From assembly GCF_014855495.1 (NCBI RefSeq), contig NZ_JACYFJ010000010.1, forward strand, positions 1-42,971: DNA of 42,971 nt, read 5' to 3'. The stretch is from Euzebyella saccharophila (GTDB lineage Bacteria; Bacteroidota; Bacteroidia; Flavobacteriales; Flavobacteriaceae). A model generated the notes under the pieces. It saw nothing but the letters and a program-made list of their open reading frames with translations. It made no database searches and was not told the DNA's origin. This document shows, in pieces, positions 9,061-17,706 of this stretch (position 1 is its first letter; each line of letters opens with the position of its first letter). A program made the position numbers and the translations under genes.

Positions 9061-9897
9061 TTATAAAAACCAATCCATAAACGCTTTTCGTTTGTACCTA
9101 CTGATTATGATTTCAGCAAGTGTACCGTTAGACAGGGAGGGTTTTAGCCGAAGGCGCAACTTGCCATTTTCAATCCTTTCAATCTGGTCCACCGCATCCT
9201 TATGAACAATGACTTGACGATTGACCCTATAAAACAATTGATCGTTTAGTTTTTCTTCGAGTTCGTTCAACGTAAAATCGGTGGTAATCGTAGTGCTATC
9301 GTTTTGAACCGTATATACAATTTTGTTTTCGCTATAGAAGCAAGCGATATGTTCATAGGTAAGCTTCTTTAGTTTCGCCCCGCTGTCAATAGTGATTTCA
9401 GCATCTTTCATCGATTTTCTATAGAGACCGTATGTGTCTAGGGCATAGGCCAATGTAATTAGAATAATACTTACTAAAAGGGTAAGTAACAAACCGATTA
9501 ATAAATAATAGAATTGGGTTTCGGCACCCGCAATTTTGTTTAAGACAATTCCCAAAGGAAAATACAGGAGAGTTATATAGCCCAGCGTGGAGACCATATA
9601 CCATGAGATGGAGCTGATGTCCACTTTTCTATGGAAATACTTTTTCGTGTAAAATCTAAAATTAAGCTCTGCTATTGTTCCTATAAGGAAGCATAATGCC
9701 ATAGAGGTTAGAAAGCCTTTCATCGGGAATCTGTAGTCCCCCCCATCTGGAAAGCTTTCAGGAGACCCAAGATGATTTACAACAAGGGAAAACAGCGTAA
9801 ATAGGATGATTTTTTGTGCCCATCGCCATGAAGAAGGACCCATAAAGACATGCCAAGGGGTTTTGAAGGTTTTCTTGTAGGGTGGTGCCGTACCCAT
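9061..9897 (-). CDS. Membrane-anchored LytTR-type transcriptional regulator
   Basis: This is a 278-residue protein. Four transmembrane helices (about 27-43, 60-78, 99-120 and 130-153) precede a cytoplasmic C-terminal LytTR DNA-binding domain (about 180-278), recognised by the FYRVNRQVIVHKDAV core. There is no receiver domain, so the signal is probably sensed through the membrane part, an architecture common in Bacteroidota. Its targets are unknown, and the CPBP gene downstream is a possible one by position only. Confidence 0.88.
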   Translation of the reverse strand: MGTAPPYKKTFKTPWHVFMGPSSWRWAQKIILFTLFSLVVNHLGSPESFPDGGDYRFPMKGFLTSMALCFLIGTIAELNFRFYTKKYFHRKVDISSISWYMVSTLGYITLLYFPLGIVLNKIAGAETQFYYLLIGLLLTLLVSIILITLAYALDTYGLYRKSMKDAEITIDSGAKLKKLTYEHIACFYSENKIVYTVQNDSTTITTDFTLNELEEKLNDQLFYRVNRQVIVHKDAVDQIERIENGKLRLRLKPSLSNGTLAEIIISRYKRKAFMDWFL

Positions 9898-10057
9898 GAA
9901 TTAGAGGCTCATTTTTTAAGGAAATAAAAATAGGTAATATTCTCCAAACAATAGACTTGCCCAGCTTACTGTTGAGCCATTATCGAGTTCCTAGAGGGTT
10001 ATACTATGTTCCCTCCTAGTTTTGAATAGCGCCGTATTTGTTTTGATAAGAATGGTT

Positions 10058-10282
10058 TTATTGAACTTTTAGTAAATATCCTCTAAACGATAAATCGGAA
10101 TCCTTCAATCTCCATTTTTGTTTACAATGTACACATTGGTAAAAGTATTCTCCATCAACGGTATTGCTTAAATATTTCATTTTGCCCTTTCCAGGTTTCA
10201 ACCCCAATTGTGAATCAACCTCTAACCAGATATTTTCGCTCTTAAAAGATGAATATTCTCTAGTAAAACAATCTTCACACAT
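10058..10282 (-). CDS. Small zinc-ribbon-like hypothetical protein
   Basis: This is a 74-residue protein with two Cys pairs (CEDC near the start and CVHC near residue 56), a spacing that suggests a zinc ribbon. The last codons (LLKVQ stop) fall inside a partial copy of the dispersed repeat (10051-10070), and a full copy (B) lies just upstream of the start. The gene may therefore have been remodelled by repeat insertion. No function can be assigned. Confidence 0.5.
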   Translation of the reverse strand: MCEDCFTREYSSFKSENIWLEVDSQLGLKPGKGKMKYLSNTVDGEYFYQCVHCKQKWRLKDSDLSFRGYLLKVQ

Positions 10283-10304
10283 AATTATCTATAGCCTGTT
10301 TCAG

Positions 10305-10376
10305 AATCCTTTTTTTGAACTTTCCACTAAATTACGATTTCTGAATTATCATTTGTAGAAAATGGGGAAGGCTACA
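10305..10376 (+). repeat. 72-bp dispersed repeat, copy B
   Basis: This is the best reference copy of the family, starting AATCCTTTTTTTGAACTTT and ending in GGGGAAGGCTACA. It differs from copy F (40390-40461) at about five of 72 positions by eye. A partial copy of the first 20 bases lies at 10051-10070. Confidence 0.85.
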
Positions 10377-10429
10377 TGTAGGGCAACTTGCTTTGAATAC
10401 TATGCTGAATAGCGCTTTTCCTCCTAGGA

Positions 10430-10513
10430 TTTCAAAAAAGACCCTTAAAGAGGCTTAGAATAATCCGTTTTTTCATTTAATAAGTGGTTGTGCAACGATT
10501 ACCAGTGTTGGGC
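10430..10513. repeat. Left border of cassette-like module 1
   Basis: A terminator-like stretch (AAGACCCTTAAAGAGGCTT, then TTTTTT) is followed by TTGTGCAACGATTACCAGTG (10488-10507) and GTTGGGC (10507-10513). The same arrangement precedes module 2 at 40817-40894. GTTGGG is the complement of CCCAAC at 11304-11309 on the other side of the lipoprotein gene. The TTGTGCAAC portion also resembles the terminal sequence of the IS1182 relic. Confidence 0.6.
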
Positions 10514-10539
10514 GTAGTTTTTTTCCGCCCCGATAGGTT

Positions 10540-11289
10540 TTAAATGTTGCCAGATTGAGTAAAAAAGTCCACCACCTTTTTGTCCTTAAGTAATTCTGTT
10601 ATGTGTATGTCAATCTCTTCTGAAGACAATATTGGTGATTCCAATTGTAGGGAACGAAAAGTCCCATCTTTTTGTGGTGCAATTAAAACTATTCGGCCAA
10701 CTCTTAAGTCGAACAGTCGCATATTCACGATTGCATACTCGTTTCTATCGGCAGTTAAAAAAGCTATGAAGTCAATTTTGCTGGATTTCGTTCTGATAGA
10801 ACCCTGTCCTGTAAAGTGTGGATGATTTCTGGATGTTACATTCACTCTTGTATGGGTAAATTTCTTCGTGTCCACAGAGTCTGTTAGTCCGACGATTGTA
10901 AAAAACACCTCATTTGACTTTTCTGGAATAAACCTTTTGTTAACATCACATTTGGTGACGTAAAGAGAATGATAGATTATTGTTTTGTCCTCTAATTTTA
11001 TTCCTTTCCATTCGCCAGAATTTCCCAGTCCTACAAAAGTACTGTCGGTCAAGTCATAGTCAGGAACAGGAAACACTCCATTAACCAATGGTTTGCCGTT
11101 TAAATTGATATTCCCTATATCCGCTTTCCAATTTTTCTTGCTGATTTTTGTGCTATCGTTTCTATTTTGGTTATGGACTTTTTCTTTTTCGACATTCCAT
11201 TCAAATCCGTTGTTTTTTTCTTCTTGGTTATTGCAACCAATTAAAAATGATAAGCTCAAAAAAATTATTGTGTTGAATGGAAGTTTCAT
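10540..11289 (-). CDS. Hypothetical lipoprotein carried by cassette-like module 1
   Basis: This is a 249-residue protein with a type II signal peptide: a hydrophobic stretch, then the lipobox LIGC with Cys19. After a charged linker, residues 55-245 look like one beta-rich globular domain that I do not recognise. Inverted repeats lie 28 bases after the stop (GTTGGG) and 15 bases before the start (CCCAAC). Outside these are arms shared with the module around 40887-42335. The tight fit suggests mobilisation as a unit. The cell location should be the periplasmic or outer membrane. Confidence 0.7.
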   Translation of the reverse strand: MKLPFNTIIFLSLSFLIGCNNQEEKNNGFEWNVEKEKVHNQNRNDSTKISKKNWKADIGNINLNGKPLVNGVFPVPDYDLTDSTFVGLGNSGEWKGIKLEDKTIIYHSLYVTKCDVNKRFIPEKSNEVFFTIVGLTDSVDTKKFTHTRVNVTSRNHPHFTGQGSIRTKSSKIDFIAFLTADRNEYAIVNMRLFDLRVGRIVLIAPQKDGTFRSLQLESPILSSEEIDIHITELLKDKKVVDFFTQSGNI

Positions 11290-11303
11290 TTTTTATAATT
11301 ACT

Positions 11304-11471
11304 CCCAACGCAGGGTTAAGTGTAGTCGTGCGATTGGGTTTTTGTTTGTCGTACCAACAAGGTACGTAAAAAAGAAAAATACAAGGGAGCACACCAGATT
11401 GCATATAGCGGTTGATATGCACGGTTGTCCTTGATGGCACCTAAAGGTCATAAAATCGATGATCCCTCGTC
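11304..11471. repeat. Right border of module 1: ~164-bp structured repeat
   Basis: CCCAAC (11304-11309) is followed by a repeat that is almost base-for-base shared with 42348-42510. It contains a hairpin CGTACC-AACAA-GGTACG (11350-11366) before an A-rich tract, and a second hairpin GCATAT...ATATGC (11401-11420). The loop of the first hairpin differs from the other copy (GAAA) while the stem is kept. That pattern suggests selection on folded RNA or single-stranded DNA. Confidence 0.85.
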
Positions 11472-11493
11472 TCAAAAACAAATGGCTTAGAAT

Positions 11494-11565
11494 AATCCTT
11501 TTATTGAACTTTTTTTAAGCTACATTCTCTGGATTATCAATTGTAGAAAAACGGGAATGCTATGT
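11494..11565 (+). repeat. 72-bp dispersed repeat, diverged copy C
   Basis: It opens AATCCTTTTATTGAACTTT and keeps the central ATTATCAATTGTAGAAAA, but the end has changed to CGGGAATGCTATG. It lies between the structured repeat and the 3' end of the GH28/49-like gene. The remaining bases of this 440-base gap show no gene. Confidence 0.7.
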
Positions 11566-11730
11566 GGCTTACAGAACGATTTTAAACTCAATAGGTTAAT
11601 TATTCTTTTCACATATTAATTCTTTAAAGCAATATATCACTAAAAAAAATAAGCGATTTTCAAAAAACTACACAGACAAGGCCTTGTCTTGCTAAAATCT
11701 AGGGTGAGTTAATTCTAGAATCCCAAATAA

Positions 11731-13242
11731 TTATCTTATAGTTATATTTGTTGTGTTTTCAACAGAAATCCGGGCTTCTTCAAGACTTGTCATTCTCTTG
11801 CCCCCGAAAGTCAAATTTTCAATAACTACCCCCTTGATACTATTTTTATGGTCCCAACCTTTTATCAAAGAAGGTATGACCTTTTCTGAAACCACTTGAA
11901 TGTCCTTAAAAATTACATTTTCAATATGCCCTCGGTTTTTAGAGAAAGTGGACCTCTCATTTTGTGGCAAATAAAGCCATTGACCTCTATTATCGTTTGC
12001 GTCGGGGTCTTTAAGGGAATCAGGAATATTAAACCCAAAACGTCTAGAATATTTAGCAGGAATGTCAACACTATAAATCGATATTCCGATATAAAGATCA
12101 ATTAGTTCATCACGTGCATCCTCCACACGTACATTTTCGAAAGTTACATTTTTAACGGTGGTATTTTCAGCATTGTGAATACTCAAAGCCGCCCCACGCT
12201 CGACTCGGATAATATCGCAATCTCGAAATGTTATATTTTGGACAAAATCACCCTTTAGTTCGAATCCAACTTCTAGGGCGTTGCCCCCTCTCGCGTTCCA
12301 TAAAACAGTTTTCTCGATTAGAATATTATCGACTTTTGGACTACCTCGACGACGGACAATATCGGGCTGCTTACTTTTTATAGCTATACAGTCGTCGGAA
12401 CTCCTTATAAAACAATTTTTAACTTCCACATTATGACTAGCTTCAATATCGATTCCGTCGCAATTTGCACGCCACCCAGTCTGTTTATGATTATCTATTA
12501 CTACGTTGTCACAGCCACGTGGGTGCAATGTCCATCCCCAAGCATCGTGAATTTGAACATCTTGAATTAATACATTCTTGCACTCAGTTAGTAGAATGGA
12601 ATTGACTTTAAGAGTTTTACGCGTTGATTGATCTAAGATACCGCTTCCCAATATTTTAATATTATTTACATTATCGGCCGTAACATAGCCTTGCACAATT
12701 GCACCAGGTTCCAAATACAAAGTCTCGTTATCATACAATCTAATTTCACGAGCATCGTAAATTTTACCTGCTTCATAATAACGAACATTGGGGTCTTCCT
12801 TGCTAGGGACATTATCACGTTCGGGGCTAGTAAATAAAAAAAGCGGTCTTTCTATATCATCGTCAAATTCAATGCTTAGATTCATTGCCCTTGGAATTGA
12901 GAAAATAACCTTGTTTCCCTCAATCTTGGGTTTGATTCTGGCATTTACCGGACGAATAACCACATTTTTAAAAGGTTTTTTATTAACTACAGTAACTGTG
13001 CATTTACCGTTAACAATGGCATACGACATTGCCGCAATAGTACCTTCCAAAACAGGTAGTTCTTTCCCCTCTGCTGTAACGTGAAAATCTTGAGCACGGG
13101 GATATTCCGCCGCAAAATTTGGCACTATTACAGATTGTGCCTGTACCTTTGAGACACTAGTAATTAGGAATAGTACGCCCATTACCGTAATCGTTTTAAT
13201 AACCTTGTGAAAGCTTTTTTTTATGAAATTCCGTTTTATCAT
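11731..13242 (-). CDS. Secreted GH28/GH49-like (clan GH-N) beta-helix glycosidase
   Basis: This 503-residue protein has a signal peptide (1-36, cleavage after VQAQ), an N-terminal beta-sandwich-like region (37-150) and a right-handed beta-helix (about 160-500). The catalytic Asp pattern of clan GH-N is visible: NCDGID (D262, D265) and SSDDC (D283, D284). The GHG and RxK motifs of polygalacturonases are absent; GGN stands where GHG is expected near residue 319. It may therefore act on a glycan other than homogalacturonan, or belong nearer GH49. It is the last gene of the PUL, and a decayed relative lies at 15478-15705. Confidence 0.75.
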   Translation of the reverse strand: MIKRNFIKKSFHKVIKTITVMGVLFLITSVSKVQAQSVIVPNFAAEYPRAQDFHVTAEGKELPVLEGTIAAMSYAIVNGKCTVTVVNKKPFKNVVIRPVNARIKPKIEGNKVIFSIPRAMNLSIEFDDDIERPLFLFTSPERDNVPSKEDPNVRYYEAGKIYDAREIRLYDNETLYLEPGAIVQGYVTADNVNNIKILGSGILDQSTRKTLKVNSILLTECKNVLIQDVQIHDAWGWTLHPRGCDNVVIDNHKQTGWRANCDGIDIEASHNVEVKNCFIRSSDDCIAIKSKQPDIVRRRGSPKVDNILIEKTVLWNARGGNALEVGFELKGDFVQNITFRDCDIIRVERGAALSIHNAENTTVKNVTFENVRVEDARDELIDLYIGISIYSVDIPAKYSRRFGFNIPDSLKDPDANDNRGQWLYLPQNERSTFSKNRGHIENVIFKDIQVVSEKVIPSLIKGWDHKNSIKGVVIENLTFGGKRMTSLEEARISVENTTNITIR

Positions 13243-13273
13243 TTTTGTGATATATTTTTCAATAATAAATTAT

Positions 13274-13717
13274 TTACAAATGCTCTCCCAACATATTCAA
13301 AACCTCTTCTGTGCGATTTTTCATCGCATTAGTATTCATCTTTTTATCACCTCGGTACCAGCCCTTCCATTTACCTTGGGAACCTAGCTTTTTGCCATGC
13401 TCAATTAAATCAAACGCAGTCAAGGCTTTTCCCAAATATTGTTGTGCCGTCTTCCAATCTGCATTATCGGCAGCATTTTTGGCATAAATACAACTTTGTA
13501 ACCACTTTCCAAGACCGATTACAATTTCCAACTGTCCAACCAGGTTGCTTTCAAAAAAGTCCTTTTCAACTCCCTCTAATTTTGAACCAGCTAATGTTGC
13601 TAAAGTTTTTGCTTTATAAAGACTGGCCAGTTGTAAGTTTAGCTTTTCCAAACTTTCTTTCAATGATAAACTTGCAGCTGGGTTGGTGTCAGACAAACTG
13701 TGAGAAAATGCATCCAC
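13274..13717 (-). pseudogene. C-terminal part of GH115-like enzyme, out of frame
   Basis: These 147 codons continue the GH115-like protein encoded at 13749-15407 but in another frame. The nominal start is GTG. Reading upstream, the frame stays open through NNEKHKKRQKP back to an A8 tract (minus strand; T8 at 13770-13777 on the plus strand). Removing one base from that tract would join the two parts into a protein of about 710 residues. The fragment is helical, as expected for the region after the GH115 catalytic barrel. It is either a real frameshift, a slippage-controlled switch, or a homopolymer sequencing error. Confidence 0.75.
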
Positions 13718-13748
13718 AGGCTTTTGACGTTTTTTATGTTTTTCGTTA

Positions 13749-15407
13749 TTACCATAGCCGTTTTTTATGTTTTTTTTCCAATTGGCCTAATATACTAAGC
13801 CCCTTAATTCGTTGCTGTCCATCTAAAAAACCGGGGATTTGCTTTTTCCCCACTTTTTCATAACTATCAAAATATTGCCTATAGGCCATATAGGTTTCTT
13901 GAGGGGCCAAGGAAAATCTTTTCGCGCACCATGATTTCAAGGCTTCTGAAGATTCAAATAAAGTCATGTTCCACAACATATCCGAAGTAGTCTGTAGTGC
14001 CAATGAAAATTCCCGAATGTTGGAAACGTTCAAAATCGCATATTCATCAGAATCTCGATTCACTGCCTCTTTAAAAAGCTGGAATGGTTTGAAAGGAGGA
14101 ATCGCCTGGGACAAATGTGGGCCTGACCCCCATAGCTGGTAATGGTAATATATCCCATATTTCACATTGTCTTCACGTTCGGTCTCATAGAAGTCCGATT
14201 GCCAAACATAGCCTGGAGAATTATCAGCAAAAACAACCATCACATTGTCCGGTATTTTCAATAGCCCCTTTTGATTAAAAACCGCGCCTTCCGCCCACAA
14301 TGTGGTAGACATTAAGGGTTTTTCTTCCCTTGTAACCTCCTTAATTATCTCTTTCTGCGCATGCATGGCATCCGAAATAATGCGGGCCCTGTCCTCGTCC
14401 GATTGGGGAACCCCAGGATCAGCAAACCACATAGGTCTATCAGCAATACCCCTTAAACCAATTTGCCAAATAACATCAGGGTACTTTGCCCATCTTCTGG
14501 CGTATTCAGTCCATGTTTCAATAAGTTTTTCCTTTTCACTATAAAAACTGAACAAAGGTTCTTGCCCCTTTTCCTTCCAGTAATTTTGGTAGCCAAAAGC
14601 ACTGACTCCTAGGGGCTCGATGTGGTGCATAGAAATATATAAACCTCTTTTGGACGCCTCGGCAATCAACCGTTCCTCTGCTGGGTTTCTAATATCTATA
14701 AAGCTTGCAGGGATAATCAAATTATAGCGTAAGCGAACAGCTGCCTCGGCAACCTCTTTGATTAGGGACGGGTTTACAATCTGACCATAGAACGGATAAT
14801 CAATATTACGTACTCCTCCACTCTCTTTAAACTCGGTCAATAAATCTTCGTCGTTAATAAACCATCCCCTAAACTTAAAATCGGGCTCGCTGGACATATA
14901 GTCAATGTGTTCTAATTGAATCACTTCCTTTTTTTCGGCTTCGTAACCAGTCCAATATTTCAGCGGGTCTACGTCTAGCTCCTTTTCTAAAAAATAATAA
15001 ATGCCGAACATGGTGCCCCGAGGATTACTGCCAATGATGTTTATCCTATTAATTCCTCCCTCTTCAGAAGAAAAAATAGCATATTTCTCCCATGCTCCCT
15101 TTAATGCCGACACTATTTCGCTATCTACATACCTCTTTATGCTTGAATCGCTTAAAGTCCCTATTACTATACAATTGCCGGCACATCTATCGATTGAAGT
15201 AACCGTCTTTATGGTTATGCCAGAAATTTGTTTTACATCAGTAATCAAGTCATTTACGGCAAGCTGAACATATTCCGGTTCGTTGGAGCCGATAAAAATT
15301 GTGGTCGTATCATCGTTTGAAATAGTAAACTTACCAGAAGTAGTTGTGCATTGAGCAGTCAAGAAACCTAACAATATTAAGACAAGAACTTTATTATCGA
15401 ATTTCAT
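13749..15407 (-). CDS. GH115-like alpha-glucuronidase (lipoprotein), 3' end frameshifted
   Basis: This 552-residue protein has a lipoprotein signal (LTAQC, Cys20). GH115 enzymes remove (4-O-methyl)glucuronate from xylan and other acidic glycans. Landmarks that match the family are FRGWFINDED (about residue 178), the LGLRG-like IGLRGIADRPMW, TTLWAEGAVF, the PDNVMVVFADNSPGYVW segment and YGIYYHYQLWGSGP. Family members are often 800-1000 residues; this frame stops early in KKHKKRLW because of a shift at an A8 tract, and the remaining C-terminus is at 13274-13717. The catalytic core appears complete. It belongs to the uronate PUL and should act at the cell surface or in the periplasm. Confidence 0.75.
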   Translation of the reverse strand: MKFDNKVLVLILLGFLTAQCTTTSGKFTISNDDTTTIFIGSNEPEYVQLAVNDLITDVKQISGITIKTVTSIDRCAGNCIVIGTLSDSSIKRYVDSEIVSALKGAWEKYAIFSSEEGGINRINIIGSNPRGTMFGIYYFLEKELDVDPLKYWTGYEAEKKEVIQLEHIDYMSSEPDFKFRGWFINDEDLLTEFKESGGVRNIDYPFYGQIVNPSLIKEVAEAAVRLRYNLIIPASFIDIRNPAEERLIAEASKRGLYISMHHIEPLGVSAFGYQNYWKEKGQEPLFSFYSEKEKLIETWTEYARRWAKYPDVIWQIGLRGIADRPMWFADPGVPQSDEDRARIISDAMHAQKEIIKEVTREEKPLMSTTLWAEGAVFNQKGLLKIPDNVMVVFADNSPGYVWQSDFYETEREDNVKYGIYYHYQLWGSGPHLSQAIPPFKPFQLFKEAVNRDSDEYAILNVSNIREFSLALQTTSDMLWNMTLFESSEALKSWCAKRFSLAPQETYMAYRQYFDSYEKVGKKQIPGFLDGQQRIKGLSILGQLEKKHKKRLW

Positions 15408-15477
15408 TGTTTATATTTTAAACATTATTAAAAGATTAGCATATTGTAGTCCTATTTTATTCGGCGAGGGTGGTGAA

Positions 15478-15705
15478 CTAGGTCCAGCGTTTGCCCTTAC
15501 GTTCAGGACTGGCGAACAAAAAAAGTGGTCTTTTAATATCATTGTCAAAATCAATATCCTGATTCATTGCCTTCGGAATTAAGAGAATAACCTTGTTTCC
15601 ATCAATTTTCGGTTTGATTCCGGTACTTAAGAGTCGAACAACCACTTTTCTAAAAGGTTTATCTCTAACTACAATTGCCATAAATTTACCTTTGACAATG
15701 GCAAA
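15478..15705 (-). pseudogene. Relic of a second GH28/GH49-like gene
   Basis: A remnant of about 75 codons matches the N-terminal beta-sandwich of the enzyme at 11731-13242. Both share AIV-GK, KPF-V-R, GIKPKI/RIKPKI-GNKV and RPLFLF-SPER. An in-frame stop precedes it and the catalytic beta-helix is missing. It marks a deletion or recombination between tandem paralogues. The rest of the 445-base gap (15408-15852) shows nothing coding. Confidence 0.8.
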
Positions 15706-15852
15706 CTATTGGTTTAAGAACAACCTTAAATATGTTTTATTTCGTCCTTACACTAAAACTGTATTGCTAGATTCATTTGACTCAAAAAGATAATTGAACA
15801 TAAACTTCATCTATATGTTTGAGCAACCTTCCGTCTAGTATGTATTCTAACT

Positions 15853-16692
15853 TTACTGTTTTTTAAATTTTAAAATAGCTTTTGCATACTTTATTCCCAA
15901 AGCACGGGCAGACTTAGAGTCCAAATGGGTGCCATCACCTTTATCTTTTGCATTCTTTAATCCCACTACCTCGTAATTTTTTACTGAATCTTTTAAATCT
16001 AGCATGGCACCGTTAACCGCTTGCGCGTAAATATTTACTTCCCGCTTACCCTGTACTTTTTTAACTACCTTAAATTTTGACAATAAGCCTGCAACAAAAG
16101 GGAGGTTGTCAACAGCCAAATCCTTCCTAAATCTTTCTATAAGCTCATTCAATTTTTGTTGATAGCCAATTGATCCATTTTCATTACAATCGCTTTCTCC
16201 CTGGTTCCAAATAATCCCTTTCAATTCTCCAGACCTCATTGCAGATAGGGCGCGATCAATAGCTTGATCATAGGGATATAATTTGGTCTTGGTATCAAAT
16301 GCACCCGGCTCCCAGAGTCTTATACTTGTACCCCCCACTGCCGCAGGGATTAGTCCTACAATTATAGAGGTATCCCTATTTACTAATTCCCTAGCGAAAG
16401 ATAATCCTGGTCCCATACCAACAATATTCTTGTCTACTCTTAAGGGTTCCTTTGCGATTTCCCATTGACCATCTCTATTGAAGCGAAGAATTCTATTATG
16501 TGGGATAGTATCGGATTGCTCTATTGGAGAACTACCCGCCATGTTGGATTGACCCGCTAAAAGATACAGATGTATTTCTCTCGACTGATTTGCAGGATTA
16601 ACAACCTCTCGAACTCTTGGAGAGATTGATGTCTGGGCCAACCCAACAGAAATTAATAACACGAAAAAGCAGAAAAAATACATCCTTAACAT
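15853..16692 (-). CDS. CE6/SASA-type carbohydrate acetylesterase
   Basis: This is an about 279-residue SGNH-type esterase with a signal peptide (MLRMYFFCFFVLLISVGLAQ). Landmarks are LAGQSNMAG carrying the nucleophile Ser, the VGGTSIRLW block, WNQGESD, and DGTHLDS carrying the catalytic His. These are typical of the sialate O-acetylesterase domain/CE6 family, whose members remove acetyl groups from xylan or sialic acid. A longer frame reaches 16740, but the start at 16692 gives a clean signal peptide and avoids overlapping the upstream gene. In this PUL it probably deacetylates the same glycan attacked by GH115. Confidence 0.85.
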   Translation of the reverse strand: MLRMYFFCFFVLLISVGLAQTSISPRVREVVNPANQSREIHLYLLAGQSNMAGSSPIEQSDTIPHNRILRFNRDGQWEIAKEPLRVDKNIVGMGPGLSFARELVNRDTSIIVGLIPAAVGGTSIRLWEPGAFDTKTKLYPYDQAIDRALSAMRSGELKGIIWNQGESDCNENGSIGYQQKLNELIERFRKDLAVDNLPFVAGLLSKFKVVKKVQGKREVNIYAQAVNGAMLDLKDSVKNYEVVGLKNAKDKGDGTHLDSKSARALGIKYAKAILKFKKQ

Positions 16693-16699
16693 AGATCTT

Positions 16700-17689
16700 T
16701 TATTTGAATACTGATATACTAGTAGAAGCTTCACAGGCATGCATTAACCCCTTTATGTAGCCTATTCCAAAAAGATTGCCTTTCATTTCATAGCCCACAT
16801 TTTTATTGTCCTCTCCGGCCATTGTTGGTACATGATCTGATCGTATTGGACCATCAAAACCAACTTCTGTATAAGCTTTCATCATCTTAAACATGTCGGT
16901 AGGTCCATTATCATGAAAGGTTTCCCGGAAATCTTCGGAATGGCCTTGGACGTCCCTAATATGTACAAAGAATATCTTACCGTTCTTACCGTGCTTTTTA
17001 ATCATCTTCAGTACATCTTCATTCATTGTAGTAAAAGTGCCTTGACAAAAGGTTAATCCGTGGGAGGGGCTATCTAAAAGTGAAAGAGCCTTGTCCATTG
17101 CCTTTGCCGAGGTAAGTATTCGGGCTATTCCATGTACGGGGCTTATGGGTGGATCATCAGGGTGCAGTGCCATTTTAACATTATTAGCTTCTGCTACAGG
17201 CATTACCTGTTCTATGAACCATTGGTAATTTACCCATATTTGCTCTTCTGAATAATTACCCCACTCCGAAATAGGCTCTTTTTTTGACGTTTCATAGTTA
17301 AATCCGCTAACAATCGCACCACCTCTTTCAGTAATCGCGTGATGGGTTCGGTACCAGCCGGTGGCCATAAAGTTGTAACACAGCAAAGAAACTCCAAGTC
17401 GCCCCATGTTTTCAAGCATTCTTTGATATCTCTCAATGTCTTTTTCCTTTCCTTTTAAACCCAACTTGATACGGTGCATATCAAACTGGTCTCCCTCCAA
17501 CCCATAGAGCCTGAAACCATTTTCCTCGAAGATTTCTTTTGACTGCGCAAAAGAATCATAATCGTCAATTGAAGGTTTTCCGGTAAGTTCAGGGGCCAAC
17601 TTGGCAATTGCATGGTCAATACCCATTTGCCGACAGAGCTGCCATTTTTCATCAGGACTATTCCCAAAAAATAAAAAGGAGAGTTTCAT
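16700..17689 (-). CDS. uxuA: D-mannonate dehydratase
   Basis: This 329-residue TIM-barrel enzyme dehydrates D-mannonate to 2-keto-3-deoxy-D-gluconate. Segments matching UxuA are ALHPDDPP (H176), TFCQGTF (C215), FVHIRDV (H243) and RSDHVPTM (D285); this His-Cys-His-Asp set fits the metal ligands known for the family. It is somewhat shorter than the E. coli enzyme, as in other bacterial short forms. It is cytoplasmic, sits 17 bases after the RraA-like gene, and completes the glucuronate branch with UxaC and the SDR upstream. Confidence 0.93.
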   Translation of the reverse strand: MKLSFLFFGNSPDEKWQLCRQMGIDHAIAKLAPELTGKPSIDDYDSFAQSKEIFEENGFRLYGLEGDQFDMHRIKLGLKGKEKDIERYQRMLENMGRLGVSLLCYNFMATGWYRTHHAITERGGAIVSGFNYETSKKEPISEWGNYSEEQIWVNYQWFIEQVMPVAEANNVKMALHPDDPPISPVHGIARILTSAKAMDKALSLLDSPSHGLTFCQGTFTTMNEDVLKMIKKHGKNGKIFFVHIRDVQGHSEDFRETFHDNGPTDMFKMMKAYTEVGFDGPIRSDHVPTMAGEDNKNVGYEMKGNLFGIGYIKGLMHACEASTSISVFK

Positions 17690-17706
17690 AACTAGCGTCG
17701 AATTAT

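Noticed and set aside
10430-11471. A classical integron
   Set aside because: No tyrosine recombinase IntI, attI or array of attC sites is visible, and the inner motif of module 2 (GTTATAT) does not fit GTTRRRY; only a cassette-like arrangement is claimed.
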